Assembly (NCBI GenBank): GCA_016840465.1
Contig: JAEOSH010000005.1
Span: 1 to 64,000, forward strand
Origin: Candidatus Baldrarchaeum yapensis
GTDB lineage: Archaea; Asgardarchaeota; Baldrarchaeia; Baldrarchaeales; Baldrarchaeaceae
Reading direction: 5' to 3'
Length of the DNA: 64,000 bases
Shown here: piece after piece, positions 17,985-27,343 of the stretch
How positions within the stretch are numbered: the stretch's first letter is position 1
Layout of the letters: each line of letters begins with the position of its first letter
Translations under genes and position numbers: made by a program
Notes under the pieces: generated by a model
What the model was told of the DNA's origin: nothing
What the model saw: the letters and a program-made list of their open reading frames with translations, nothing else
Database searches by the model: none

Positions 17985-18430
17985 CGATCTCTATTTTTGC
18001 GTCATTGATATAATCAGATGAACAGTAAAGCCCTCGTGTAATTTAATTGCATTAAGTGACTAATAAGCCTTTACTTTTTATCAGGACAATATTATACAAA
18101 TTCAGAACCAAAGAGAGAAAATATTGCACTCAGTAAAGGAAAATTTCGCGACATTTGCAATAAAATATGTCATAAATGGGGAATTTTTTGTGCACTTTTG
18201 CCGCATAATGTTGCTAACTGCGGAAATATATTCGCTAATATGGAAAATTTCATGAACAGAAAGATGCTGTTTTATGACAAAAGTTATACCAATAATTTTA
18301 AAACACACCCTTTCAGGGTCTCGCGCATGTCAAAAATTAAATATAGCAGTTCAAAAAAGATCCAAAAGGTATCATTCTTTGACCAAAATATACAGTTATT
18401 GCACTCTTTAGTTCAGGTTTGTGCCTCACG
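17985..18430. other. AT-rich intergenic region
   Basis: About 450 bases between the divergent Lrp gene and the unknown gene at 18463. It holds several TATA-like stretches but no convincing open frame, repeat or RNA fold. Confidence 0.4.
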
Positions 18431-18440
18431 ATTATAATAT
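18431..18440 (+). promoter_or_regulatory. TATA box upstream of the 180-residue unknown gene
   Basis: ATTATAATAT predicts transcription from about 18461-18466, almost on top of the start codon. The GGAGG at 18456-18460 might therefore lie outside the transcript, and the mRNA may be leaderless. Confidence 0.45.
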
Positions 18441-18462
18441 AACATGAGAAAGTTCGGAGGTG

Positions 18463-19005
18463 ATGAGTGTGAAGCTATACCAGTTTGCAGCACGAAAAGA
18501 GGAAGGTGACTACTACTGGGTTGCAATAGTCGGATATAAGGATGACGTTGCGTTCACCGTGGTTGCAGAGTCCCTTGACGAACTCGTAAAGGAGATAGAG
18601 GCAAAGGCACAAAGCCAGTTCCCAAGGCTACTTGAGACAGACCACGTATGGATCGATGTTCGCAGAGTGCTTCTCAGCGAGATATCGGTGCCTGACCACA
18701 TGCTCACTAAGGCGCTCGAGGATCTTCCGCCAAGAACCATACTCGGCAGAGAGGTGCCCGCCCATGTTGCTGCAAGGATAGAGTTCGAGTTGTCACCGAT
18801 ACTCGGTATTGGCAGAGTTAGCGAGGAAATCCTAGAATCAGGGGTCGCAAGATACAGAACCTTGATTGCAAGAGATGAAGTGTGCGCGGCTGCGATGTGC
18901 AATCCAGCAGAGGTTTCACTTGTCGTTGAAAATGGAGAACTTAAGTGGAAGATCGAGCGTAGCAGCGGTGAGGTAAAGACCTTCAGTGCACGCATAGAGG
19001 CGTAA
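18463..19005 (+). CDS. Conserved-looking protein of unknown function, about 180 residues
   Basis: No family is recognised. The protein starts MSVKLYQFAARKEEGDYYW and has an alpha/beta look without membrane segments. Two cysteines occur close together late in the chain (EVCAAAMCNPAEVS). Codon use is uniform and C/G-ending codons are frequent, hinting at good expression. Start choice: GTG 18469 has GGAGG with 8-base spacing, whereas ATG 18463 would suit a leaderless message from the TATA box at 18431. The T-rich stretch after the stop suggests a single-gene transcript. Confidence 0.8.
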   Translation: MSVKLYQFAARKEEGDYYWVAIVGYKDDVAFTVVAESLDELVKEIEAKAQSQFPRLLETDHVWIDVRRVLLSEISVPDHMLTKALEDLPPRTILGREVPAHVAARIEFELSPILGIGRVSEEILESGVARYRTLIARDEVCAAAMCNPAEVSLVVENGELKWKIERSSGEVKTFSARIEA

Positions 19006-19039
19006 TTTACCTACACAATTTATTTATTTCATCAAAATT

Positions 19040-19080
19040 TGTTCAATACTCAAATTTTGTTTTTTATTCTATTTTCATTC
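19040..19080 (+). terminator. T-rich terminator after the 180-residue gene
   Basis: Repeated T runs (including TTTTGTTTTTTATTC) occur just after the stop at 19005 and before the MetV gene. Archaeal termination uses such T tracts without a needed hairpin. Confidence 0.4.
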
Positions 19081-19110
19081 TAGCTAAAAAAGGAAAGGAG
19101 GTGAGAAAGG

Positions 19111-19767
19111 GTGATAATAACGACGCAAAAACCTTTGGAAGAGATTCTAAATTACTTGAGGCCTTATAGGAAGATCTTCATCATAGGGTGCGGCACTTGT
19201 GCAACCGAGTGCCAAACGGGTGGGGAAAAGCAGGTACAGGAAATGAAGGAGAAATTAGAAAAGGAGGGTTTCGAGGTCGTTGGAACGGGGATGATAGAGA
19301 GCCCATGTGACGAGCGACTGACGAGGAAGTTTATAAGGGCACAGAGAAAGAATGGTCGAGCATTAGATGATGCAGAAGCGGTTCTAGTATTGGCATGTGG
19401 CGCGGGAGTGCAGGTTGTTGCAGAGTTACTTGATAAGCCGGTGTTTCCAGGGTTGAATACGCATTTTATAGGTAAGGTTGAGAGGATCGGAAGATTTTAT
19501 GAGAGATGCAGAGCATGCGGGGAGTGCGTACTTGGAGAGACTGGTGGGATTTGCCCTGTTACCCAGTGCGCGAAGGGGCTACTTAACGGCCCTTGCGGTG
19601 GTATGGCGGATGGGAAATGCGAGGTTGGAGGTTGGACTAGGCCCTGTGCGTGGGTGTTGATATATGAAAGGTTGAAGGCGATGGGGCGTCTTGATCTTTT
19701 CAAGAAATTCCGCCCGCCTAGGGATTATAGTAGGAAAGCAGGTCCAGGAGAAGTTGTATGGAGGTGA
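19111..19767 (+). CDS. metV: MetV-like zinc/iron-sulfur partner of methylene-pterin reductase
   Basis: A 218-residue cysteine-rich protein: GCGTCATECQTGG near the N-terminus, CDERLTRKF, CGAGVQVVAE, and a C-terminal set CRACGECV...GGICPVTQCAKGLLNGPCGG. This matches the MetV/methylene-THF reductase C-terminal-like family that supports MetF in acetogens, moving electrons to the flavoenzyme. The GTG start follows GGAGGTGA with 6-base spacing. The stop overlaps the region containing the metF ribosome-binding site, so the pair is co-translated. Confidence 0.88.
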   Translation: MIITTQKPLEEILNYLRPYRKIFIIGCGTCATECQTGGEKQVQEMKEKLEKEGFEVVGTGMIESPCDERLTRKFIRAQRKNGRALDDAEAVLVLACGAGVQVVAELLDKPVFPGLNTHFIGKVERIGRFYERCRACGECVLGETGGICPVTQCAKGLLNGPCGGMADGKCEVGGWTRPCAWVLIYERLKAMGRLDLFKKFRPPRDYSRKAGPGEVVWR

Positions 19768-19772
19768 GAGAA

Positions 19773-20753
19773 GTGGGAGGCGTTTTTAGCACACTCATGA
19801 GGAAAATAAAGAACGGCGAGTTTGTGATCACCGGGGAGATAGAGCCTGAGAAGACTACAAACATAGGGGAGATTTTAGAAGCTGCAGCGAAGTTGAAGGG
19901 TTACGTGGTTGCTGTTAACATCACGGATAATCCGCAGGGCTTTGCATACATGAGTGGACTTTTGCCTTCGTTCCTAATACAGGAAGTTGTGGGCTTAGAG
20001 GTAATATATCAGGTAACATGCAGGGATAGAAATCGGCTTGCCATCTTCTCGGATCTTCTCGCTGCAGGTAGCGTTGGAATTAGGAACATTCTTGCTCTGA
20101 CGGGAGATCACGTTGTTTTAGGAGATGTTCCACAGGGTAAGCCTGTCTTTGATTTAGATGCTGCACAGCTCGTATGGATGATAAGAAGAATGGTTGACGA
20201 GGGGGTCGACCCTGCTGGTAACCCCATAGATAACCCCCCTAAGTTTCACGTGGGCGTTGCTGCGAACCCCAACGCGAATCCATTAGAGCCTGAGATATTG
20301 AAGCTTGAGAGAAAAGTAAGCGTTGGCGCGGAGTTTGTTCAGACACAAGTTGTTTACGACATAGAGGTTGCGAAGAGGTTCCTTGACGACGTTAGTTATC
20401 TTAAGGTCCCAATAATCATAGGAATATGCCCATTAAAGAGCGTAAAAATGGCAAAGTGGCTGGATGAGAAATGCCCCGGTATCAGTATACCTAAGGACTT
20501 AATGGAGGAGTTGATAAGGGCAAAAGAGCGTGGTGGCAAGCAGGCAATATGGGAGGTCAACATAGAGTACTTTGGAGACTTCATACGAGAGCTTCGTAGG
20601 ACCACCCGTGCCGCTGGTGTTCATGTGATGGCCGTGGGAATGGAGGAACTGATTCCGCCGATAATAGAGCGTGCTGGGTTGGTCAAAGAAGCCATTGATT
20701 GGCGGACATATATTGTGAACAAGATAAGCAAAGTTATCCTTCCTCAGAAATAA
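19773..20753 (+). CDS. metF: MetF-family methylene-tetrahydropterin reductase
   Basis: A TIM-barrel flavoprotein of the MetF family, 326 residues. Signatures: EIEPEKTTN near the start (catalytic glutamate region), ILALTGDHV (flavin/pterin binding), FHVGVAANPNANP and AEFVQTQVVYD. It converts methylene- to methyl-tetrahydropterin in the C1 branch of the Wood-Ljungdahl route or in methyl supply. GTG 19773 is chosen because GGAGGTGA lies 5 bases before it; ATG 19758 overlaps metV. The natural pterin (H4F or H4MPT) cannot be told from the sequence. Confidence 0.9.
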   Translation: MGGVFSTLMRKIKNGEFVITGEIEPEKTTNIGEILEAAAKLKGYVVAVNITDNPQGFAYMSGLLPSFLIQEVVGLEVIYQVTCRDRNRLAIFSDLLAAGSVGIRNILALTGDHVVLGDVPQGKPVFDLDAAQLVWMIRRMVDEGVDPAGNPIDNPPKFHVGVAANPNANPLEPEILKLERKVSVGAEFVQTQVVYDIEVAKRFLDDVSYLKVPIIIGICPLKSVKMAKWLDEKCPGISIPKDLMEELIRAKERGGKQAIWEVNIEYFGDFIRELRRTTRAAGVHVMAVGMEELIPPIIERAGLVKEAIDWRTYIVNKISKVILPQK

Positions 20754-20764
20754 TTTAAACCAAA

Positions 20765-20815
20765 ATGTTCATTTTTTATCCTTCTATCCTCACATTTTGT
20801 TCTATTTCTTTTACC
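20765..20815 (+). terminator. T-rich terminator after metF
   Basis: Several T runs (TTCATTTTTTATCC, CATTTTGTTCTATTTCTTTT) follow the metF stop and precede the separate mer gene. This suggests the two loci are different transcripts. Confidence 0.4.
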
Positions 20816-20919
20816 ATTGTGTCCCTAATTCTTACCTCTAATTTTTATTTAGAGCATGAAACTATGAAATTCTAGAATAAGTTGTTCCGGTACATGGCAT
20901 TATTAGGCAGTGGGTGTGA

Positions 20920-21930
<1,011 letters not shown>

Positions 21931-22061
21931 AGCGTATCCATAGTTCTCGTTTTTTTATTGATGAGCGCTCAGTTTCCACACCACTAATTTTTAGAAACGT
22001 ATAAGTGACTTATTCGGGATACTTTAACCGTGTGTCAAGTAGAGAGGATGGAGGACTACGA

Positions 22062-22862
22062 ATGAATGACATTTTCAATCTGTTGGACTTCTTAGTGATG
22101 TTAATAGCAATATTTTATGTGATAGTAGTGATATCGATCGGAGAGGCTTTGAGAAAAGCAAGAAATCTGCCATCGACCTTCACTAGAAAAATTATACACA
22201 TGTTTGCTGGATTCTCCGTTTATACGGTGCCATTCTACCCACACTTATGGCCGGCAACACTGGTTGCGTTGCTATTTACAATTCTAGTTTATCTATCTGG
22301 GCCAAGGACTCCCATAAAGAGGTTGCGCGGGTGGTTTGAGGTAATGGCTAGAGAAGAAGATGTGCTAGCAGGCCACATTCTTGGACCATTTTATTACTGT
22401 GTTTCCATAACCGTAGTTACAGGCGTTTTAACGTTTGGAGCCTTCCTTGGGTACCTTCCTGCTGCATATTATCTGATGGCGGGTATTGCTATAACAATAA
22501 TGATGTGGGGAGATGGTGTAGGTGACCTGATAGGTAGACGCTGGGGCAAGCACAAGTATGAGATCGTTAAGGGGGCTCAAAGAAGCCTTGAGGGCTCCTT
22601 AGGTGTTTTCGTTTTCGGGTTCATAGGTGCATTGGTCGCAATAATGTTTTTCGGAGTGCTGGTCCCACAGGTGCCATGGAACAGGGTGGTAGCGTGGGAA
22701 TGCTCCTTAGACATCTTCTCAATAATTATGCTATCACTTATCGCTGCTGCACTTGGCACATTGATTGAGGCGATTAGCCCTCGAGGATTCGATAACATAA
22801 CGATACCTTTCATTTTGACCCCGGTTCTCATAGCGCTAGGGGAAATAATGGGAGTTTTCTAG
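22062..22862 (+). CDS. Polyprenol/phytol kinase-like membrane protein (CTP-dependent family)
   Basis: A 266-residue protein with seven or eight helices. Family motifs: FTRKIIHMFAGF, MWGDGVGDLIGRRWGKHKY, GAQRSLEGSLG and the final DNITIP. These match the dolichol kinase/phytol kinase/CDP-archaeol-related family that phosphorylates isoprenoid alcohols at the membrane. The ATG at 22062 follows GGAGG with 8-base spacing; an upstream start at 22005 lacks one. The exact alcohol is unknown. Confidence 0.82.
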   Translation: MNDIFNLLDFLVMLIAIFYVIVVISIGEALRKARNLPSTFTRKIIHMFAGFSVYTVPFYPHLWPATLVALLFTILVYLSGPRTPIKRLRGWFEVMAREEDVLAGHILGPFYYCVSITVVTGVLTFGAFLGYLPAAYYLMAGIAITIMMWGDGVGDLIGRRWGKHKYEIVKGAQRSLEGSLGVFVFGFIGALVAIMFFGVLVPQVPWNRVVAWECSLDIFSIIMLSLIAAALGTLIEAISPRGFDNITIPFILTPVLIALGEIMGVF

Positions 22863-22864
22863 CG

Positions 22865-23188
22865 TCAGTAGAGCCCTGCCTCGTCCATATATTTCTTTAT
22901 TTCCCTGATGGCTCGCTGAGCCTTCTCGCTCATTCTCACCTTCTTTTCAAGTTCCTCTTCTCGATGCTCTCTTCTTTCGGTCTTTGTCCTTTGTTGGATT
23001 GCGGATTCTCTACATGTACCATCGGGATTCATTGCATGCTTTGCGCACATTGCAAATTTACATTCTGGGCCTTGGCAGAGGTCACCAGCCCATTTGCAGA
23101 AGTATATCACAGTTTTGCTCATACGCTTTTTCACAAGTGCCTTTTGAGCACACCTAAAGAACTTACACTTCACGGTGCACCTTTTCAT
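22865..23188 (-). CDS. Small cysteine-rich protein, probably metal-binding
   Basis: A 107-residue protein with eight cysteines in the first 60 residues (C4, C8, C13, C31, C38, C43, C48, C59), followed by a charged helix-forming tail rich in K, R and E. No family is recognised by eye; the spacing suggests one or two zinc sites or an iron-sulfur cluster. A TATA box (minus ATTTATAA at 23257-23264) and a GGGTG site before the ATG support the gene. It is convergent with the kinase-like gene, with 2 bases between the stops. Confidence 0.75.
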   Translation of the reverse strand: MKRCTVKCKFFRCAQKALVKKRMSKTVIYFCKWAGDLCQGPECKFAMCAKHAMNPDGTCRESAIQQRTKTERREHREEELEKKVRMSEKAQRAIREIKKYMDEAGLY

Positions 23189-23256
23189 AACTCACACCCA
23201 GATTTTCAGAGTGTCTAGAGAAAAATCGCATGAAAAGGCACCACTCCTCTCATTGC

Positions 23257-23264
23257 TTATAAAT
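23257..23264 (-). promoter_or_regulatory. TATA box of the cysteine-rich protein gene
   Basis: Minus-strand ATTTATAA, predicting transcription near 23236 and a leader of about 48 bases before the ATG at 23188. Confidence 0.5.
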
Positions 23265-23319
23265 CCCTCTTAAAAAAGTTGTACGAGCTTCTTATGGGCG
23301 CTTTTTTGGTGGAGGTTGC

Positions 23320-23478
23320 ATGAACTATCTTTTTGGGAATATACATGTTCACGAAACCGCCACCACTTGGCATCATAAAATTTATAACTCTAAGCTAAGA
23401 CGTGCATTCTCTTACATAAATGTTTCTTTTATCGAAGTGATTCCCGGTATGGCTCGTTCTGGTCGGAACTTTTCCTAA
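23320..23478 (+). CDS. Possible small ORF of 52 residues
   Basis: An ATG directly after GGTGGAGGTTGC, a strong ribosome-binding site with short spacing, opens a frame that ends at TAA 23476-23478. The product begins MNYLFGNIHVHE and has no recognisable motif. Composition does not differ clearly from the surrounding noncoding DNA. It may be chance. Confidence 0.25.
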   Translation: MNYLFGNIHVHETATTWHHKIYNSKLRRAFSYINVSFIEVIPGMARSGRNFS

Positions 23479-23757
23479 GTAGATTCATTTTGTATGCTTC
23501 TCCATATAATTTTTAGGCGTATTTCATGTGTTAGAATCGAACTTCTATTGTTATGCACGTAAATGATAATAATCTTCATTTCGTGGTCGGCATATGGAGT
23601 ACTATTAATAAAAAGAAAATCACGTCATTAACTTGCTTTTTCTCGGTTTAATATTTTGAAGGACAAATCATATATCTTTAAATGCCTGTGGTCAGTTTTG
23701 TGCACGGAAATACCCAGCCCTTGTGGGCAATACTGTTCTTTGACATCCTAAGTTTCA
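23479..23757. other. AT-rich intergenic region
   Basis: No gene is seen here. TATA-like stretches occur near 23660-23685 (ATATCTTTAAATG), which could drive the GNAT gene. A small hairpin (GCCC-TTGT-GGGC, 23717-23728) lies in its presumed leader. Confidence 0.35.
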
Positions 23758-23790
23758 ATGCCAATGGTCCCTAGACAGAGGAGACAATCT

Positions 23791-24300
23791 ATGGCTTTAA
23801 ATAATAGATCTGAGATCAATGTGCGGGAGTATCGGGATAGAGATAAAGCTATCCTCTCGAAAGTTGCGTTTAGAGCGTTTATGTGGCCTCATGATGCGGT
23901 ATGGGCAATATGGGGGCTTGATAGCCGAGATATCACGTTTGTTGCGGAGATAAATGGAGTGCCGGTCGGCGCGATAGAGTTAGAGACGTTTTACTTTAAG
24001 GATAGAGAGCATGGCTACATATACTACATATTTGTGGACCCAGATTATTGGGGGCGTGGAGTTGGAACCGCACTTATGAATAAGGCAGAGGAGTATTTTA
24101 GATCTGAGGGCATTTGTGATGTTTGGGGGACCACATGGACGAAGAACTATCGTATGAGGAGGTTATTCGAGAAAACAGGATATAAACTCATAAGTAGAGA
24201 GGAGTTGCGTAAGAAGTACACTAGACGCGAATATAAGACTCTACTGTGGAACCTTTATGCGGGGCCGGGGGAACTTATTTACTGGAAGAGAGTGTGCTGA
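23791..24300 (+). CDS. GNAT family N-acetyltransferase
   Basis: A 169-residue GNAT protein. Acetyl-CoA-binding motif A is visible as IFVDPDYWGRGVGTALMNKAE (R/Q-x-x-G-x-G/A type) and motif B as LFEKTGYKLISRE. The ATG at 23791 follows GAGGAGACAATCT; an earlier in-frame ATG at 23758 lacks a site. It lies 9 bases before the PRPP synthetase-like gene and is likely co-transcribed. The substrate is unknown. Confidence 0.85.
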   Translation: MALNNRSEINVREYRDRDKAILSKVAFRAFMWPHDAVWAIWGLDSRDITFVAEINGVPVGAIELETFYFKDREHGYIYYIFVDPDYWGRGVGTALMNKAEEYFRSEGICDVWGTTWTKNYRMRRLFEKTGYKLISREELRKKYTRREYKTLLWNLYAGPGELIYWKRVC

Positions 24301-24309
24301 GGTGGTTAT

Positions 24310-25305
24310 GTGACGTGGAAGATAATACTATGTAGTGGCGCCGAACATTTAGAAGAGGATCTGAGAAAGTTGGGTTATGACGTATATAAGTCCGGATTAA
24401 ATTATGATGGAAAACGATTCTTCCCAAATAGTGACCTCTATACAAGAATAGACGGAATAGATGAGTTGAGTGGGAAAGACGTTCTCGTGATTCAGAGTGG
24501 TACCTTCAGCGGTGAACTTGATAGGGAAAAATTCACAACTGCAGATAGGGTTTGGGAAGTTTTGCAGGTACTTGATGTGCTCAGGTGTCCGCTTAAAGTT
24601 GAGGAAAAGGGACATAAAGTGTATGAGTATGAGGAGTTAGAACCTCCTCGGAGGATAGAAGTTCTGTATACCTTTCTCCCTTGCGCGTTGCAGGATAAGG
24701 CGTTTAAAACGGGAGAGGCCGTTTCAGCAAAACTGGCGGTCGAGTTAACACTTGCAAAGGCCGACAGAGTTATTACAATAGATCCTCATCCCCCAGAGGA
24801 CGTTTGGTGGGTGAGAAGGCTCAGGGAGGAAAATAAATTAGTAATATTATCAGCAGTCCCTATGCTTATCGATGAGGCGTCCAATAGATTTGGCATTAAG
24901 GAGTACGAGTTAATAGCGCCGGACGAGGGTGCACAGCGTAGGCTCGGAATACGTGGATTTACAAAGCAGAGAATTGACAGTTTTACTGTCGTAATGCGTG
25001 GAGAATTGAACGTTGCGGGGAAGAATGTTATTGTGATCGACGATCTGACAAAGAGCGGATCAACTCTGATAAAGGCGAGAGAGAATCTCATGAAAATGGG
25101 CGCACAGGACGTTATCTGTTGTGTGACGCATGTGCTTCCCACAGTGGAGAAAGGAGAAGAGTTGCTTCGGAAACTTGTAGAAAGGATTAACGGGAGGATT
25201 TTGACAACAAATACTGTTAGAACACGAACATTTGAGGAAGAACATCCAGAATGCCTTGTAAGCATAGCCCCACTCATAGATAAGTACTTAAAATCTGCGA
25301 GGTAA
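24310..25305 (+). CDS. Ribose-phosphate pyrophosphokinase-like protein
   Basis: A 331-residue protein with PRPP synthetase features: LQDKAFKTGEAVSAK (the RQD-x-F-x-x-GE region), RVITIDPHPPE, and the PRPP loop NVIVIDDLTKSGSTLIKA. It would make PRPP from ribose 5-phosphate and ATP for nucleotide, histidine and cofactor pathways. The sequence is divergent: the usual N-terminal FPDGE is only partly recognisable and PYxRQD is PCALQD. It may be a paralogue with a different substrate. The GTG start overlaps an ATG in another frame; GAGGTGG precedes it. Confidence 0.75.
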   Translation: MTWKIILCSGAEHLEEDLRKLGYDVYKSGLNYDGKRFFPNSDLYTRIDGIDELSGKDVLVIQSGTFSGELDREKFTTADRVWEVLQVLDVLRCPLKVEEKGHKVYEYEELEPPRRIEVLYTFLPCALQDKAFKTGEAVSAKLAVELTLAKADRVITIDPHPPEDVWWVRRLREENKLVILSAVPMLIDEASNRFGIKEYELIAPDEGAQRRLGIRGFTKQRIDSFTVVMRGELNVAGKNVIVIDDLTKSGSTLIKARENLMKMGAQDVICCVTHVLPTVEKGEELLRKLVERINGRILTTNTVRTRTFEEEHPECLVSIAPLIDKYLKSAR

Positions 25306-25308
25306 CAT

Positions 25309-26106
25309 TCACTCTCCAGAAGAATCAGGGGGATCCGTCCAGATAACTATTTTTCCTTCTTGCCAGTCCCTGATAACCTTACGTGCCGCTTCATCGATAT
25401 CCGGCTCTCCACCTTTTTTTAACCTCTTTAATCTGATTGCAAGTTTCTTAAGGAGCTCTAACGGGTCTTCATCATCCACGCTGTATGTTCTCAGGAATAC
25501 ATCTTTCATTTTTTCCTTTAACTTCCTTATTAGTGAGATTGCCGGAAGAATGGGGTCATCTAACGACTCTGCTCTCAGAGCTCCTTTATATATGAGCGAC
25601 TCCTCGTCTTCTGCGGGAAAAACACCGGGTGTGTCTATTATCCGCAATTTTCTACTGATTTTATAGGCTTGAGAGTGTTTGGTAATGCCGGGCATCGACC
25701 CCGTTGCTGCGCTGTGCTTCCCCTTTAAGATGTTAATGATGGTGCTCTTTCCGACATTAGGATAACCCACTATTGCAACCCTAACTGGTATTTGAGGTGC
25801 GTTTTTCAAGATTTCCCTTCGCAGCATCTTCGTACCCATTCTCTCACGTGCACTGATGAAAACCGTTGGATACTCTTTACTCAAATAGCGTTTCCATTTT
25901 TCCAAGACCTCTTTAGGAACAAGATCCGCCTTGTTGATAACAATAATCACCTTTTTTCCCATTTCCTCAGCAAATTTTTCTATTCTCTTATTTCTGAAAG
26001 CTTCTGGATCTCTCGGATCTAAAACCTCGAGAACAACGTCACATTCTTTAATTACATCGATTACCGTTTTCCAAGTCTTTTTACCGCCAGCGACCTTGCT
26101 ATGCAT
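25309..26106 (-). CDS. Circularly permuted GTPase (YlqF/RbgA/HSR1 family)
   Basis: A 265-residue GTPase with permuted motif order: G4 NKAD (VINKADLVP) near the start, G5-like ISARE, then G1 GYPNVGKST and G3 DTPGV. Proteins of this family act in large ribosomal subunit assembly. ATG 26106 follows GAGGAGGTAGTC, an excellent site; an upstream ATG at 26163 has none. The C-terminal region is basic, as expected for RNA contact. It is convergent with the PRPP synthetase-like gene. Confidence 0.9.
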   Translation of the reverse strand: MHSKVAGGKKTWKTVIDVIKECDVVLEVLDPRDPEAFRNKRIEKFAEEMGKKVIIVINKADLVPKEVLEKWKRYLSKEYPTVFISARERMGTKMLRREILKNAPQIPVRVAIVGYPNVGKSTIINILKGKHSAATGSMPGITKHSQAYKISRKLRIIDTPGVFPAEDEESLIYKGALRAESLDDPILPAISLIRKLKEKMKDVFLRTYSVDDEDPLELLKKLAIRLKRLKKGGEPDIDEAARKVIRDWQEGKIVIWTDPPDSSGE

Positions 26107-26277
26107 GACTACCTCCTCTACCTTAATGAGCAGATGAAAAAATAAGCGAATTGCATACAGCACACATTATTGCTGGAAATACCTTCACAGGCAACAATCG
26201 ATACCTTAGGAGAACTCCGATATCTGGCGATCATGAATAGTGGAGAGAAAGCCTTTTGTGCCAGTCCGCCGTCTTAA

Positions 26278-26425
26278 GGTGGGGTGTGCGGGCCACGGCG
26301 CCGAAATCTTGGGCCGCAGAGCCCGCTTCTTGAGACTGCCGGCGACCTTGGATCGAATAGTTGGGCTCAGAGCCCGAATACCAAGTTGCCGGTAGTCAAG
26401 GCAAACAGGCCGCACACCACCCACC
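26278..26425 (+). ncRNA. Candidate IS110 bridge-RNA-like structured element
   Basis: A GC-rich block in an AT-rich region immediately 5' of an IS110 transposase remnant. Outer stem: 26278-26282 with 26421-26425, then GGTGTGCGG (26283-26291) with CCGCACACC (26410-26418). Inner stem: CTT plus 13 bases (26334-26346) plus TTGG pair with CCAAG...GTC-AAG (26381-26400), about 20 pairs with small bulges. It is capped by an asymmetric internal loop (11 and 5 bases) and a GGGCT/AGCCC hairpin (26363-26375). A sister hairpin is at 26311-26324. The location and looped stem resemble bridge RNAs of IS110 elements. The strand is inferred from the transposase. Confidence 0.45.
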
Positions 26426-26441
26426 CTAGAGTGTGGTGGCG

Positions 26442-26703
26442 ATGCCTAAAAAGGTTTGCGGGGCCGACGTGCATGCAAAAAACAATTCACGTCTGCATCC
26501 TCGATGAAAACGAAAACACCTACCACACAAAAGCGGAAAACTCGCCCGCCGGAGTATCAGCACCTGCAAAATCCCTGAAACTCATGATCGTGCAAACCGC
26601 AACCATAGAGTCCACCGCAAACCTCTGGATGCCCACCGCCCCCGCGCTCTAAAACGCTGACATCGACGTGATAATTGTAAACCCGTATCACGCAAAGCGC
26701 GCC
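26442..26703 (+). pseudogene. IS110-family transposase remnant (N-terminal part only)
   Basis: Starting at ATG 26442 the frame reads MPKKVCGADVHAK, the RuvC-like first-aspartate motif of IS110 transposases. A one-base slip in the run of six A at 26477-26482 moves the match to the next frame (IHVCILDENENTYHTK), which continues to a TAA at 26650-26652. It then resumes as [15 protein letters not shown], the conserved IS110 segment. The homology stops near 26703. The element therefore carries a frameshift, a nonsense codon and a large 3' deletion, and is dead. The GC-rich structured block lies just before it. Confidence 0.8.
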
Positions 26704-27113
26704 AACCTTACTTCAGGTACGGCAAATGCCGCATCCTCTGATGCAACAGTAAGATCACACGCCTCGACTATTTCACAACCTCTACCATACGCTATGCCGT
26801 TAATTACCGCGATCACCGGTTTTGAATATGTGGCGATTTTTTTATGCAGGCACGACGTACTCCATGAAAAGCGAGTATGCTTATAAGGATTCTTTACCGG
26901 ATAAATAATCTCTGTTAAATTTTTCATTCTGTTATATCATCCCCAGCGCAGAATGCTCATACAGTTCCCGTGATCGTAATGCAATTATCTCATCATCTTC
27001 GGCCATTTCGATCGTCTTAGTAATCTCCTGCCATGCAATTCTGTCTAATGCATTCAGTTTATTCGGTCTGTTTATTATTCATGCGATACCCTCTTCTTTT
27101 TCGTAAATTATGT
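26704..27113 (-). pseudogene. Decayed enoyl-CoA hydratase/isomerase gene
   Basis: Minus-strand fragments match the crotonase fold in order. IIYEKEEGIA is followed by an in-frame stop (27079-27081), then NRPNKLNALDRIAWQEITKT. After about 35 more residues the frame breaks and part of the middle is missing. The match resumes as [20 protein letters not shown] and [14 protein letters not shown]. The oxyanion-hole region and the C-terminal half are lost where the match meets the IS110 remnant near 26703. At least one stop, an internal deletion and a truncation make it nonfunctional. Confidence 0.8.
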
Positions 27114-27245
27114 TACTGAACTAGGCTTTTCCTCTTCCAACTTCTCACTGTCTGACTCTCCGCTACTTTCATAACTTTTGATGTATTTGTAGCGGAGAGT
27201 TTCCCACATCCCGGGCGGGCTCATTAAATGCGGAGCACCGTTCAT
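27108..27245 (-). pseudogene. Unidentified 45-codon reading frame upstream of the enoyl-CoA hydratase remnant
   Basis: The frame reads MNGAPHLMSPPGMWETLRYK at its start and ends in an acidic, serine-rich tail just as the crotonase remnant begins. The close junction suggests the C-terminal end of a former upstream operon partner whose body has decayed. No family was recognised. It may equally be chance. Confidence 0.3.
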
Positions 27246-27343
27246 ATAAGGGTTCCGGCGCCGCGAAAGTTGTCGCATGCTACAAAATGCAACACTTCAC
27301 GTTTCTGCCCCGTTCTTATAGTGACAGTTTCGACACATAAATG

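Noticed and set aside
26206-26424. 72-codon minus frame across the structured GC-rich block
   Set aside because: It follows the base-paired arms of the element and has no protein family features; RNA structure explains the sequence better.
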